Below, piece by piece: positions 1 to 7,592 of a stretch of 64,000 nt of DNA. Numbering within the stretch: the stretch's first letter is position 1; each line of letters opens with the position of its first letter. The translations under genes were made by a program, and so were the position numbers. The notes under the pieces are model-generated. The model made no database searches and was not told the DNA's origin. It saw nothing but the letters and a program-made list of their open reading frames with translations. Origin of the DNA: Streptomyces sp. NBC_00094 (GTDB lineage Bacteria; Actinomycetota; Actinomycetes; Streptomycetales; Streptomycetaceae); NCBI RefSeq assembly GCF_026343125.1, contig NZ_JAPEMB010000001.1, positions 6,763,501-6,827,500 on the forward strand, written 5' to 3'.

Positions 1-513
1 CTCCGCGTCCAGGTACGCGGCGAACTCGTCCGCCGCGCGCGCCTCCGCCAGGGCCTGCTCCAGGTAGGTGGTCCAGTCGTGGTGGGTCCGCGCCACCGCG
101 TCGTGGACGGGGCCGGTGCGTGCGTCGAACTCGGCCCCGACCGCGTAGAAGAAGCAGCCGCCGGGGAAGACCCGCTCGCGGGAGTACGCGAGCCAGCTGC
201 GGCACAGTTCGCGCACGCGTCGCGCGCCCGGTGGGATGTCGGCCAGCGGGGCGACGACCCGCGCCCCGAAGACGACCACGGCGGCCTTGACGGTGGCGAG
301 CTGGAGTTCCTCCTTGGAGCCGAAGAGGGCGAAGACGCCACTCTTGCTGAGCTTGAGCTCGGTCGCGATCCGCCCCAGGGACAGGCCCTCCAGGCCTTCG
401 ACCGAGGCGATGTCCATCGTCCGGGCCAGCACGAGGCGCCGTGTCTGGTTTCCGCGCTCGACGCGTCCGTCCGTCTTCGTGCCGGTGCTGGTTCCGGTTG
501 TGCTGCCGTTCAT
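1..513 (-). CDS. TetR/AcrR-family regulator, C-terminus beyond window edge
   Basis: The frame opens with ATG at 513 on the minus strand and stays open to base 1, so about 171 codons are present and the C-terminus is missing. Residues about 25-80 form a TetR DNA-binding domain: a first helix around ARTMDIASVEGLEGLSL, then the helix-turn-helix LKLSKSGVFALFGSKEEL, whose FGSKEEL cap is typical of the family. The following helices (LCRSWLAYSRERVFPGGCFF, then AEFDARTGPVHDA) look like the ligand-binding half. Such proteins repress nearby genes and release DNA on binding a small molecule. The target is not visible, since the gene points out of the window. The first 18 residues are a Gly/Thr/Ser-rich tail, so a later start is possible. 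Confidence 0.85.
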   Translation of the reverse strand, partial: MNGSTTGTSTGTKTDGRVERGNQTRRLVLARTMDIASVEGLEGLSLGRIATELKLSKSGVFALFGSKEELQLATVKAAVVVFGARVVAPLADIPPGARRVRELCRSWLAYSRERVFPGGCFFYAVGAEFDARTGPVHDAVARTHHDWTTYLEQALAEARAADEFAAYLDAE

Positions 514-622
514 GTCCCCATCGTACTGAAGGCACGACCGTGCGGATATCTCCGCGCACCCCTACGTTCGTCTCGCGACCGCACGGCACGAACCGTGCGC
601 GCCGGGCAGGTCACGTCCTGTC

Positions 623-1432
623 CTACTTCATGGCGAACTCCCCGGTCTGCGCTCCGGGAGTCCGTCGCTCCGTCGGGGCGAGGAGCAGCACTTCGAGCGC
701 CCTGGCGCAGGCCCTCGCCTGTGCCAGGTACCAGTCGAGCCGCGCGTCGGTGATCAGCTCCGGCGTCCCGCGGACCGCGAGCGCGAACCGCGCGTGCCCC
801 GTCCGCTCCAGGACCGGCACGGCCACGGTCCGTACCCCGTGGGCCGACTCGCCGTCGTCGAGGGCGTACCCCGCCTCTCGTACGCGCACCAACTCGGCCG
901 ACAGCGAGGGGGGTTCGGTGACGGCCCGCTCGGTGGACGCGTGCGGCGACGGCAGCGAGCGAGGCCCGGCGTCACCCGTCCGGGGCCAGGCGAGCAGCAC
1001 CTTCCCGAACGCCGTCGAGTGCAGCGGCCGACGCAGCCCCACCTTCGGGGTCACCGAGCCCCCGGCCACGATCACCACGTGCGAGCCGCTGCGCAGCGCC
1101 AAGTCGGCGGTGGCTCCGGTCCGTTCGGCCAGATCGGAGAGCTCGGGCGCGGCCAGGTGCAGCCCTCGCTGGTGGTACGAGAGCCGGCCCAGCTCCGTCA
1201 TCGCCGGGCCGAGCCGGTAGCGGGCGGTGCGGACGTCCTGCTCCAGGAAGCCCGCACCGAACAGCGTCCGGGCCAGCCGGTGCGCCGTCGACGTGGAGAG
1301 CCCGAGCCGGCGAGCGAGGTCGGAGGCGCTCAGATCGGGCCCGTTGTCGTGGAAACAATGCAGCACGTCCAGTGCGCGGCGGACCGCCTGGGCGCCCGCC
1401 GGGGGTCGGTCGATGCCGGCCTCGGTCGTCAT
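623..1432 (-). CDS. IclR-family transcriptional regulator
   Basis: A 269-residue protein, the usual IclR length. Residues about 14-75 form the N-terminal winged helix (ALDVLHCFHDNGPDLSASDL, then RRLGLSTSTAHRLARTLFGA). Residues about 85-260 form the effector-binding domain, with the typical LHSTAFGKVLLAW loop near its middle. The ATG at 1432 is preferred over an upstream in-frame GTG at 1474 because GGGGAG lies a few bases before it. IclR proteins control catabolic or specialised genes in response to a small ligand. A pair of near-identical palindromes just upstream (1467-1485 and 1532-1546) suggests autoregulation. The ligand cannot be read from the sequence. Confidence 0.88.
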   Translation of the reverse strand: MTTEAGIDRPPAGAQAVRRALDVLHCFHDNGPDLSASDLARRLGLSTSTAHRLARTLFGAGFLEQDVRTARYRLGPAMTELGRLSYHQRGLHLAAPELSDLAERTGATADLALRSGSHVVIVAGGSVTPKVGLRRPLHSTAFGKVLLAWPRTGDAGPRSLPSPHASTERAVTEPPSLSAELVRVREAGYALDDGESAHGVRTVAVPVLERTGHARFALAVRGTPELITDARLDWYLAQARACARALEVLLLAPTERRTPGAQTGEFAMK

Positions 1433-1466
1433 AGGGTTCGCTCCCCGTGGGTGATCGGGCCCCCAC

Positions 1467-1546
1467 GCTCCCACATGGCGGGAGCCGAATCAGGCCCCGG
1501 ACGGGGTCGGAAATACTCTGTTCACACGTCATCCCGCATGGTGGGA
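1467..1546. promoter_or_regulatory. Pair of related palindromes upstream of the IclR gene
   Basis: GCTCCCACATGGCGGGAGC at 1467-1485 has perfect 6-base arms. TCCCGCATGGTGGGA at 1532-1546 has 4-base arms and the same core. Their 15-base cores differ only at positions 5 and 11. Core to core the distance is 63 bp, six helical turns, so two dimers would sit on one face of the DNA. They lie between the IclR start and the divergent WhiB-like gene and are probably IclR operators. Confidence 0.55.
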
Positions 1547-1621
1547 GCTCCCGGTGCCCGGATATCCGCCATTGATCGAACGTTGATGGCGCGTTTAGGC
1601 CGGGGAGGCAACGTATCGGTC

Positions 1622-1879
1622 ATGCAGATGGATACCGACGTGCTGACCGCTCCCGACTTCTCCTGGCGTGAGAACGCCCTGTGCGCCCAGGCGGGACCGG
1701 AGTTCTTCTTCCCGGCGCCCGGCTCGTCGACGCGTGAGGCCAAGCAGCTGTGCGGGGCGTGCGAGGGGCGCGTGGCGTGCCTGGAGTACGCGCTGGACCA
1801 CGACGAGCGGTTCGGGGTGTGGGGCGGGCTCTCAGAAAAGGAGCGCGTGCGGCTCAAGCGGCAGCAGGGCCACCGCTGA
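1622..1879 (+). CDS. WhiB-like (Wbl) iron-sulfur regulator
   Basis: An 85-residue protein with the full Wbl signature: Cys21, Cys44, Cys47 and Cys53 (C-x22-C-x2-C-x5-C) to hold a [4Fe-4S] cluster, GVWGG at 65-69, and a basic C-terminal tail (ERVRLKRQQGHR) that contacts DNA. Wbl proteins usually bind domain 4 of the principal sigma factor and sense redox state or NO. The start is the ATG at 1622, giving a protein of standard length; an ATG two codons later is possible. It is transcribed away from the IclR gene, with the palindrome pair between them. It is clearly not WhiB or WhiD by sequence memory, so no gene symbol is given. Confidence 0.92.
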   Translation: MQMDTDVLTAPDFSWRENALCAQAGPEFFFPAPGSSTREAKQLCGACEGRVACLEYALDHDERFGVWGGLSEKERVRLKRQQGHR

Positions 1880-1958
1880 GCCGCACGCGCTCCTCCTGGG
1901 GCCGCACGCGCTCACTTCCGCGTCGCGCGCGCTCCTTGTCCGGGGTGGGACGGCGGGG

Positions 1959-2933
1959 TCAGCCGGCCGCGCGGGCCGCCATCCGGGCCTTGCGGGCCGC
2001 GAGCTTCTCGTCGAACTTGCTGGCCTCGCTGTCCAGACCGTTCATGTAGAGGCCCAGCTCGTCCTGGGCGCGCAGGCCCTCCGGGCCGAGGCCCTCGATC
2101 TGCAGGACCTTGAGGAAGCGCAGGACCGGCTGCAGGACGTCGTCGTGGTGGATGCGCATGTTGTAGATCTCGCCGATCGCCATCTGCGCGGCCGCCCGCT
2201 CGAAGCCCGGCATGCCGTGTCCGGGCATCCGGAAGTTCACGACCACGTCCCGCACGGCCTGCATGGTCAGGTCGGGGGCGAGCTCGAAGGCCGCGCCCAG
2301 CAGGTTGCGGTAGAAGACCATGTGCAGGTTCTCGTCGGTGGCGATGCGGGAGAGCATCCGGTCGCAGACCGGGTCGCCGGACTGGTGGCCCGTGTTCCGG
2401 TGCGAGATGCGGGTCGCGAGCTCCTGGAAGGCGACGTACGCCACGGAGTGCAGCATCGAGTGCCGGTTGTCGGACTCGAAGCCCTCGCTCATGTGCGACA
2501 TCCGGAACTGCTCCAGCTTGTCCGGGTCGACGGCGCGCGAGGCCAGGAGGTAGTCGCGCATCACGATGCCGTGGCGGCCCTCCTCGGCGGTCCAGCGGTG
2601 CACCCAGGTGCCCCAGGCGCCGTCGCGGCCGAACAGGCTGGCGATCTCGTGGTGGTAGCTCGGGAGGTTGTCCTCGGTGAGCAGGTTCACCACGAGGGCG
2701 ATCTTGCCGATGTCGGTGACCTTGGACTGCGCCGGGTCCCAGGCCTCGCCGTCCTCGAAGAAGCCGGGGAAGTTCCGGCCGTCGGACCACGGCACGTACT
2801 CGTGCGGCATCCAGTCCTTGGTGACCTTCAGGTGCCGGTTGAGCTCCTGCTCCACGACCTCTTCCAGCGCGTAGAGCAGGCGCGCGTCGGTCCACTCCGC
2901 CGAGCTGCCGAGGTGGGGAGAGGTGAGCGTCAC
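1959..2933 (-). CDS. Acyl-ACP desaturase (soluble diiron, fatty-acid desaturase 2 type)
   Basis: A 324-residue enzyme of the stearoyl-ACP desaturase / DesA family, which uses O2 and ferredoxin to put a double bond into an acyl chain on ACP. The diiron ligands are visible in LTEDNLPSYHHEI (about 85-97), EEGRH (117-121) and TDENLH (199-204), the paired E-x2-H motifs of the family. The GTG at 2933 is chosen because AGGAG sits 6 bases upstream; an ATG at 2963 lacks a comparable site. Its promoter region carries a strong inverted repeat (see 2972-3006), so its expression is likely controlled by a lipid-responsive repressor. The gene stands alone. Membrane-fluidity adjustment is the likely role. 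Confidence 0.92.
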   Translation of the reverse strand: MTLTSPHLGSSAEWTDARLLYALEEVVEQELNRHLKVTKDWMPHEYVPWSDGRNFPGFFEDGEAWDPAQSKVTDIGKIALVVNLLTEDNLPSYHHEIASLFGRDGAWGTWVHRWTAEEGRHGIVMRDYLLASRAVDPDKLEQFRMSHMSEGFESDNRHSMLHSVAYVAFQELATRISHRNTGHQSGDPVCDRMLSRIATDENLHMVFYRNLLGAAFELAPDLTMQAVRDVVVNFRMPGHGMPGFERAAAQMAIGEIYNMRIHHDDVLQPVLRFLKVLQIEGLGPEGLRAQDELGLYMNGLDSEASKFDEKLAARKARMAARAAG

Positions 2934-2971
2934 GGGAACTCCTGGGGACGGAGAGAAGGGCATACGGGACT

Positions 2972-3006
2972 ACCTACGTAGTCGTAGGTTACGAGACCGT
3001 AGGTTA
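2972..3006. promoter_or_regulatory. Operator-like repeats upstream of the desaturase
   Basis: ACCTACG (2972-2978), four bases, then CGTAGGT (2983-2989) form a perfect inverted repeat. CGTAGGTTA occurs at 2983-2991 and again at 2998-3006, a direct repeat 15 bp apart. They lie just upstream of the desaturase start, about where its promoter must be, and look like a TetR-type operator with an extra half site. Confidence 0.5.
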
Positions 3007-3072
3007 AGGCTCCGTAAGGCGTCGGCCAAGCCCGTCCCGGCGATGTCCGGTTACGTTCCGTTATGTGCGCTG

Positions 3073-3091
3073 CTCCGGCGGGGTGCCGGAG
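3073..3091 (-). terminator. Hairpin downstream of the DUF397 gene
   Basis: CTCCGGC, GGGGT, GCCGGAG makes a perfect 7-bp stem with a 5-base loop. It lies 49 bases past the DUF397 stop and before the desaturase promoter. There is no T run, which is usual for Streptomyces terminators. Confidence 0.45.
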
Positions 3092-3139
3092 ACGCAGGTC
3101 ACGTCCTGGAGGCGCGAGGGCGGTCGGCGGTTCGGCTAC

Positions 3140-3358
3140 TCAGAGCAGATGATCGGCCGCTCCGGCCTTCACCGCGGAGATCAGGGCGCGGAGCGCCTCC
3201 ACCGAGTCGCTGACGTACTCGCCGGGGGCGAGGGTCGAGCCGATGTAGGCCCGGCCGGAGTCGTCGAGGCCGAACCGGAAGCAGTTGGCGCCCTCGCTGC
3301 AGAAGGCCTCGTTCCAGTCGATGGCGGCGGTGTGGGGGGTGTCGGTGGTGACGTTCAT
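3140..3358 (-). CDS. DUF397-domain small protein
   Basis: A 72-residue protein starting at ATG 3358. It has the DUF397 pattern of streptomycete developmental-type loci: a W-x-E-A-F-C-S-E start region, then CFRFGLDDSGRAYIGSTL and a C-terminal helix (VEALRALISAVKAG). It begins 14 bases after the XRE regulator and must be co-transcribed with it. In known whiJ/abaA-type loci a DUF397 protein is paired with the XRE protein and probably modulates its DNA binding. A second member of the set, a small ATPase, is divergent on the other side. Confidence 0.85.
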   Translation of the reverse strand: MNVTTDTPHTAAIDWNEAFCSEGANCFRFGLDDSGRAYIGSTLAPGEYVSDSVEALRALISAVKAGAADHLL

Positions 3359-3372
3359 GGTGGGGCGGTCCT

Positions 3373-4224
3373 TCACAGATCCTGGGCGATGGTGCGTATG
3401 AACGCGCGTGATTCGGTCGTGGACAGGGTGAGCCCGCGCAGCCGCTCCAGGAGTCCGCGGTAGCGGCGGAGCTTCATGTCGGCGTCGAGGAGGATCGAGC
3501 CGTGGGAGGAGTCGAGCTGCACGGTGTCGAGCTGCGGCACGGGCGCGGATACATAGGTGAACGACTGGCCCGCCCCCGGGAAACCCCCCGCGGCGAAGGG
3601 GATGACGCGGACGGTCACGGTGTCCCGCTCGGAGTACGCCAGGATGTGCTCCAACTGCTCCCGCGCGACCTTCGGTCCGCCGAACTGCATGCGCAGCGCG
3701 GCCTCGTGGATCACGGCCTCGTAGAGCACGGGCCGGTCCCGGTCCAGGACCTCCTGGCGGCGCAGTCGCAGGGCGAGCCGGGCCTCCAGGTCGGGGCCGG
3801 GCAGGAGGGGTACGGCGGTGTCGAAGACGGCCCGCGCGTGCTCCTCGGTCTGCAGGAGGCCCGGGATGTGGGTGGTGACCGCGCTGTGCAACTCCGCGGC
3901 GTGGAACTCCAGTTCGGCGATGTCGATCAGTGCGGGCGGCAGCAGGCCGCGGTGCTCCTCCCACCAGCCGCGGTCCCGCTCCTGGGCGATGTCGGCGAGC
4001 AGGTCGACGAATGCCGTGTCGGGGCAGCCGTAGTTGAAGGCGAGGGTGCGGACGCGCTCGGCGCTGATGCCGAAGCGGCCCGACTCGATGTTGGGGATGC
4101 GGGTGCGGTCGACGCCCAGGAGGGCGGCGGCCTGCTGCGCCGACATGCCCGACTGTTCGCGCAGTTTGCGCAGCTCGCTCCCGAGTCGCTGCTGTCGCGC
4201 GGTCGGACTGCTCCTGGGTGGCAC
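3373..4224 (-). CDS. XRE-family regulator with DUF5753 domain (whiJ/Scr1 type)
   Basis: A 283-residue protein. Residues about 15-65 form the helix-turn-helix (LGSELRKLREQSGMSAQQAA, then LLGVDRTRIPNIESGR). Residues about 95-275 form the DUF5753 domain common to hundreds of streptomycete paralogues (HIPGLLQTEEHARAVF; VLYEAVIHEAALR; HGSILLDAD). The GTG at 4224 has GGGGAG upstream and gives the usual length; in-frame starts further upstream run through the promoter. It forms an operon with the DUF397 gene and is divergent from the ATPase gene. In whiJ-like loci the XRE protein represses development or antibiotic genes until its small partner intervenes; that role is inferred here. Confidence 0.88.
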   Translation of the reverse strand: MPPRSSPTARQQRLGSELRKLREQSGMSAQQAAALLGVDRTRIPNIESGRFGISAERVRTLAFNYGCPDTAFVDLLADIAQERDRGWWEEHRGLLPPALIDIAELEFHAAELHSAVTTHIPGLLQTEEHARAVFDTAVPLLPGPDLEARLALRLRRQEVLDRDRPVLYEAVIHEAALRMQFGGPKVAREQLEHILAYSERDTVTVRVIPFAAGGFPGAGQSFTYVSAPVPQLDTVQLDSSHGSILLDADMKLRRYRGLLERLRGLTLSTTESRAFIRTIAQDL

Positions 4225-4317
4225 GCTCGATCTCCCCTTTCGTTCGGTGACGCCGGCCCCCCGTCGGGTCGCGGTGTCGCCGTTTAAGCCGGAATGGCAC
4301 GAGTACCCGCAAGTAGT

Positions 4318-4386
4318 AGCACTGTGCTCCGCTCGTGCGCTACGGTCGGTAGCGCAAGTCTCACACGGGGCGACTGTGACCGTGTG
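4318..4386. promoter_or_regulatory. Divergent promoter region with three inverted repeats
   Basis: Between the XRE and ATPase genes are AGCAC-T-GTGCT (4318-4328), GCGCTAC-GGTCG-GTAGCGC (4337-4355) and CACACGG, 11 bases, CCGTGTG (4362-4386). All arms are perfect. They are the natural place for XRE binding to control both directions. No convincing -10/-35 pair was picked out. Confidence 0.5.
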
Positions 4387-4425
4387 TGCGTACCCCCCCA
4401 ATGCGCAAGAAATGTGAGCAACCCG

Positions 4426-4887
4426 ATGAAGGGCGCACTGCGTTGCCTCCCGTCCGCCGTCGAGGACGGACCCATACCTCCCGCCACGGAGAACCTCAGC
4501 TACTCGATGCTCCTCCCCGGAGGTGCCTACTGCGCCGGGCTCGCACGCCAGTCGGTGGAGACGCTCCTCGACCGGCACGGCCTCTCCGACCTCTGTGAGA
4601 CCGCCGCCCTCGCCGCCTCCGAACTCGTCGCCGCGGCCTACCGGTTCACCCCCGACCGGGAGATGATCCTGCGCGTCCGCTGGCAGTACGAAGCGCTGCG
4701 GATCGTGCTCTTCGACCAGCACCCGGCCCATTCCTCACCCACGGCGGCCGAGGAATGCCGCGACCGCCGCAGCCGCAGCATGTGGCTGCTGGCCGCGGCG
4801 GTCGACGCGCACGGCGGTGACTGGGGTCTCGCCCCCGTCATGACTCCGGGGGGAGGTACCAAGTCATGGGCCTTACTCCACCGCTAG
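4426..4887 (+). CDS. RsbW-like ATP-binding protein (HATPase_c, degenerate)
   Basis: A 153-residue protein of the small anti-sigma-like ATPase group that accompanies XRE/DUF397 loci. LCETAALAASELVAAAYRFT (about residues 55-75) corresponds to the N-box helix, but the usual SELVTNAVRH is changed so that the Asn for Mg-ATP is not present. The G-box is weak as well, so ATP binding may be lost. The ATG at 4426 is used; a GTG at 4414 is an alternative. It is transcribed divergently from the XRE/DUF397 pair through a shared promoter region and probably works with them. Confidence 0.7.
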   Translation: MKGALRCLPSAVEDGPIPPATENLSYSMLLPGGAYCAGLARQSVETLLDRHGLSDLCETAALAASELVAAAYRFTPDREMILRVRWQYEALRIVLFDQHPAHSSPTAAEECRDRRSRSMWLLAAAVDAHGGDWGLAPVMTPGGGTKSWALLHR

Positions 4888-4898
4888 CTCCCCCTGGG

Positions 4899-5030
4899 TT
4901 CTCCTCCAGGTCTCCCTCGGATCCACGACGGTTCTCCTCCGGCTCTCCTTCGGTTCCACGACGGGTCCCCTCCAGCTCTCCTTCGGTTCCACGAGGGTTC
5001 CCCTCCGGCTCTCCTCCGGATCCCCTTCGC
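4899..5030. repeat. Four tandem copies of a 33-bp unit
   Basis: Units start at 4899, 4932, 4965 and 4998 and share the pattern TTCTCCTCC-GGCTCTCC-TTCGGTTCCACGA with substitutions. They fill the gap between the ATPase stop and the convergent ABC-F stop. On the plus strand an open frame (4866-5063) reads an 11-residue Pro/Ser repeat, but nothing suggests that it is translated. Confidence 0.8.
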
Positions 5031-5059
5031 TCCCTTCCGGTTCCCGTCCCGGCCTACTC

Positions 5060-6700
5060 CTAGCGCTTCGAGGTCATCCCCCTGACCTCCTCCGCCGTCG
5101 TCGGCCGCAGCTCACCGTCGAGCAGCAGCCAGCGTGTGATGCCGAGCGACTCCAGGAAGGTCACGTCGTGGCTCGCCACGATCAGCGCCCCTTCGTACGC
5201 GTCGAGGGCCGCCGTCAGCTTCCGGACCGATCCCATGTCCAGGTTGTTCGTCGGCTCGTCCAGCATCAGCAGCTGTGGAGCCGGCTCCGCGAGCAGCAGG
5301 GCCGCGAGTGTGGCCCGGAAGCGCTCCCCGCCCGAGAGGGTGCCCACGGGCTGGTCCGCCCGGGCCCCCCGGAACAGAAACCTCGCCAGCCGTGCCCTGA
5401 TCGCGTTCCCCGTCGCCGTGGGCGCGAAGTGGGCCACGTTCTCCACCACACTCAGCCCGTCGTCGAGGACGTCGAGCCGCTGCGGCAGGAAACGGACCGG
5501 CACCCGCGCGTCCGCCTCGCCCGACAGCGGCTCCACCTCCCCTGCGATCGTCCGCAGGAGCGTCGTCTTTCCGGCGCCGTTCCGGCCGACCAGTGCGATC
5601 CGCTCCGGGCCGCGCAGCGCGAACTCGCCGCCGACCCGTGCCCCGTACCGCAGGTCGAGGTCGCGCAGGAACAGCACCTCGCGCCCCTGCGGTACCGAGG
5701 TGCGGGGCAGCTCGATCCGGATCTCGTCGTCGTCGCGTACCGCCTCCACCGCCGCGTCGAGCCGCTCCCGCGCCTCGGAGAGCCGCTCGGTGTGCAGGGC
5801 GCGGTGCTTGCCGGCCGCGACCTGCGCGTCGCTCCTGCGGCCGTTCGCCACGATCTTCGGGACGACCTTGTTCTCGTAGCTCTTCTGCGCGAACCGCTTC
5901 CGGCGTGCCAACTTCACCTGTGCGTCGACGAGTTCGCGCTTCTGTCGCTGTACATCGGCCTCGGCGACCCGCACCATCCTTTCCGCCGACTCCTGTTCGG
6001 CGGCGAGCGCCGACTCGTACGCGGACCAGGGGCCGCCGTACCAGGCGACCTCGCCGTCCCGCAGGTCGGCGATCTGGTCGACACGCTCCAGGAGTTCACG
6101 GTCGTGGCTGACCACGACCAGCACCCCGGACCAGTTCTCCACCGCCTCGTACAGACGGGCGCGGGCCTGTCGGTCCAGGTTGTTCGTCGGCTCGTCGAGC
6201 AGCAGGACGTCGGGCCGGGCGAGCAGCAGCGCGGCGAGGCGCAGCAGGACGGACTCGCCGCCCGAGACCTCGCCGACGGTCCGGTCGAGTCCGACGGCGC
6301 CGAGCCCGAGCTGGTCGAGCGTGGCCCGGGCGCGTTCCTCCACGTCCCAGTCGTCGGCGAGCGCGGTGAAGTGCTCCTCGGCAGGGTCGCCCGCCTCGAT
6401 GGCGTGCAGCGCGGAGCGTTTCTCCGCGATGCCGAGGATCTCGTCGACCCGCCGCGAGGTGTCCAGGACCAGGTTCTGCGGCAGGTAGCCGAGCTCGCCG
6501 GTGACCCGGACGGTGCCGGAGGCCGGCGTCAGCTCCCCGGCGACGAGCTTCAGGAGGGTCGACTTGCCGGAGCCGTTGAGCCCGACGAGGCCGGTACGGC
6601 CGGGGCCGACCGCGAGCCGGAAGTCGTCGAAGACCTCGGTGCCGTCGGGCCAGGAGAAGGAGAGCGAGGAACAGGTGAGAAACGTGGGGTGATGCGCCAT
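5060..6700 (-). CDS. ABC-F family ATPase (ribosome-associated, possible antibiotic resistance)
   Basis: A 546-residue soluble protein with two ABC domains and no membrane segments. Domain 1 has Walker A GLNGSGKST, signature VSGGE and Walker B LLLDEPTNNLD. Domain 2 has GRNGAGKTT, LSGGE and LMLDEPTNNLD. The linker (about 240-310) is long, charged and helical, the P-site tRNA interaction motif region of ABC-F proteins. The start at ATG 6700 has GGGAGG five bases upstream. ABC-F proteins bind the ribosomal E site; some translate past stalls and others eject antibiotics. A long inverted repeat in its leader (6746-6842) hints at drug-induced attenuation, as in other ABC-F resistance genes. Confidence 0.92.
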   Translation of the reverse strand: MAHHPTFLTCSSLSFSWPDGTEVFDDFRLAVGPGRTGLVGLNGSGKSTLLKLVAGELTPASGTVRVTGELGYLPQNLVLDTSRRVDEILGIAEKRSALHAIEAGDPAEEHFTALADDWDVEERARATLDQLGLGAVGLDRTVGEVSGGESVLLRLAALLLARPDVLLLDEPTNNLDRQARARLYEAVENWSGVLVVVSHDRELLERVDQIADLRDGEVAWYGGPWSAYESALAAEQESAERMVRVAEADVQRQKRELVDAQVKLARRKRFAQKSYENKVVPKIVANGRRSDAQVAAGKHRALHTERLSEARERLDAAVEAVRDDDEIRIELPRTSVPQGREVLFLRDLDLRYGARVGGEFALRGPERIALVGRNGAGKTTLLRTIAGEVEPLSGEADARVPVRFLPQRLDVLDDGLSVVENVAHFAPTATGNAIRARLARFLFRGARADQPVGTLSGGERFRATLAALLLAEPAPQLLMLDEPTNNLDMGSVRKLTAALDAYEGALIVASHDVTFLESLGITRWLLLDGELRPTTAEEVRGMTSKR

Positions 6701-6745
6701 GGAGGCCTCCCGGGTGCGCAGCGCGAGCGTGAATGGAGCGACGCG

Positions 6746-6842
6746 TGAGACACCGGGGCGCGGGCGGTCGAAAGAACGGCTCGTACGCCGAGGTCGAGAA
6801 CGGCACACGCGGCACAGGGGGCACGCGCGGCACGGTGTCTCA
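6746..6842 (-). promoter_or_regulatory. Long-range inverted repeat in the ABC-F leader
   Basis: TGAGACACCG at 6746-6755 pairs perfectly with CGGTGTCTCA at 6833-6842, closing a 77-base loop 46 bases upstream of the ABC-F start. In the mRNA this would hold most of the leader in one domain, and several short frames open inside it. It could be an attenuator; an operator pair is the alternative. Confidence 0.4.
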
Positions 6843-6957
6843 AACCTCAGACGAGCAACGTCCTTCTCCGATCAGATGACGACAAGGTCAGGCTTCGACC
6901 GTACGGGCCGGACCGGGGGGCGGCAAACGATTTAAGGAAGACGGGGCTGACGGCGAC

Positions 6958-7039
6958 GGACTCGGGGCCCAAGGACCACGGACTCGGGGCCCAAGGACCA
7001 CGGACTCGGGGCCCAAGGACCACGAACTCGGGGCTAAGG
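6958..7039. repeat. 22-bp tandem repeat, three copies plus a partial
   Basis: Near-identical units (GGACTCGGGGCCCAAGGACC plus AC) begin at 6958, 6980 and 7002. A degenerate fourth starts at 7024 and contains the stop codon of the SsgA-like gene (7034-7036). Each unit contains the palindrome GGGCCC. There are no spacers, so it is a minisatellite. Confidence 0.9.
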
Positions 7040-7450
7040 GCGCTCGCGCAGCAGGTCCGCAAGACCCTGGTCCCAGTCCAGGTACTGGTGCTCGCGCCCC
7101 GCCGGCACCAGGTGCTCCGAGCGTTCGAGGAAGAGGCGCAGCTCGGAGGTCCTGACATGGACCATCGCGACCCCTTCCGGGGCGTGGAACTCGACCACCG
7201 TCCTGTCGTACCCGTACGGACGCAGCCGGACGTCCCCGACGCCCGCCGGGCGGTCGACGCCCTGGACGAGCAGTTCGCGGGCGAAGGCCCAGGAGACCTC
7301 GACGCCCTCCAGCGTCGCCGGTGGCGGGAAGGCCATGCTCACGGCGTACGGATCCTCCCGGTCGTACCGCAGCGTGGCGGGTACCGTCTCCATGCGGGGG
7401 ACGGATGCGACCAGACGGGCCTGGACGGACTGCTCGATGACGGCGGACAA
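7034..7450 (-). CDS. SsgA-like protein (SALP), cell-division / sporulation regulator
   Basis: A 138-residue protein matching the SsgA/SsgB family end to end: LRYDREDPYAVSMAF (about 27-41), then VSWAFARELLVQG and PAGVGDVRLRPYGYDRTVVE, and a C-terminal ELRLFLERSEHLVPAG helix. SALPs guide septum placement and peptidoglycan work in sporulating actinomycetes by locating FtsZ or cell-wall enzymes. The start is TTG at 7450, with GAGAGGAG upstream; no ATG or GTG in frame is as well placed. The sequence does not match my memory of SsgA or SsgB, so the paralogue is left unnamed. Its stop codon lies in a minisatellite. Confidence 0.9.
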   Translation of the reverse strand: MSAVIEQSVQARLVASVPRMETVPATLRYDREDPYAVSMAFPPPATLEGVEVSWAFARELLVQGVDRPAGVGDVRLRPYGYDRTVVEFHAPEGVAMVHVRTSELRLFLERSEHLVPAGREHQYLDWDQGLADLLRERP

Positions 7451-7592
7451 GACCGGCTCCTCTCACGCGGCTTCGGATCCTGTGCGTCTCCCCGACACCA
7501 GGGCACCTCACACAAGGGAAGACGAGCGGCACGGCCGGAACGTGCACTCGGGAACCACGTGAGCTGCGTCACGAGGTGAGGGGCGGAGGGTG

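Noticed and set aside
3140..4224. XRE/DUF397 pair as a toxin-antitoxin module
   Set aside because: Neither protein has a toxin fold; the gene set matches whiJ-type regulatory loci better.
4866..5063. 65-codon Pro/Ser-rich frame over the 33-bp repeats
   Set aside because: It starts inside the ATPase gene, has no ribosome site and is explained by the tandem repeats.
5060..6700. Naming the ABC-F gene as a specific resistance determinant
   Set aside because: The motifs place it in ABC-F only; drug specificity cannot be read from the sequence.
4899..7039. CRISPR array
   Set aside because: The 33-bp and 22-bp repeats are contiguous, without variable spacers, and no cas gene is present.
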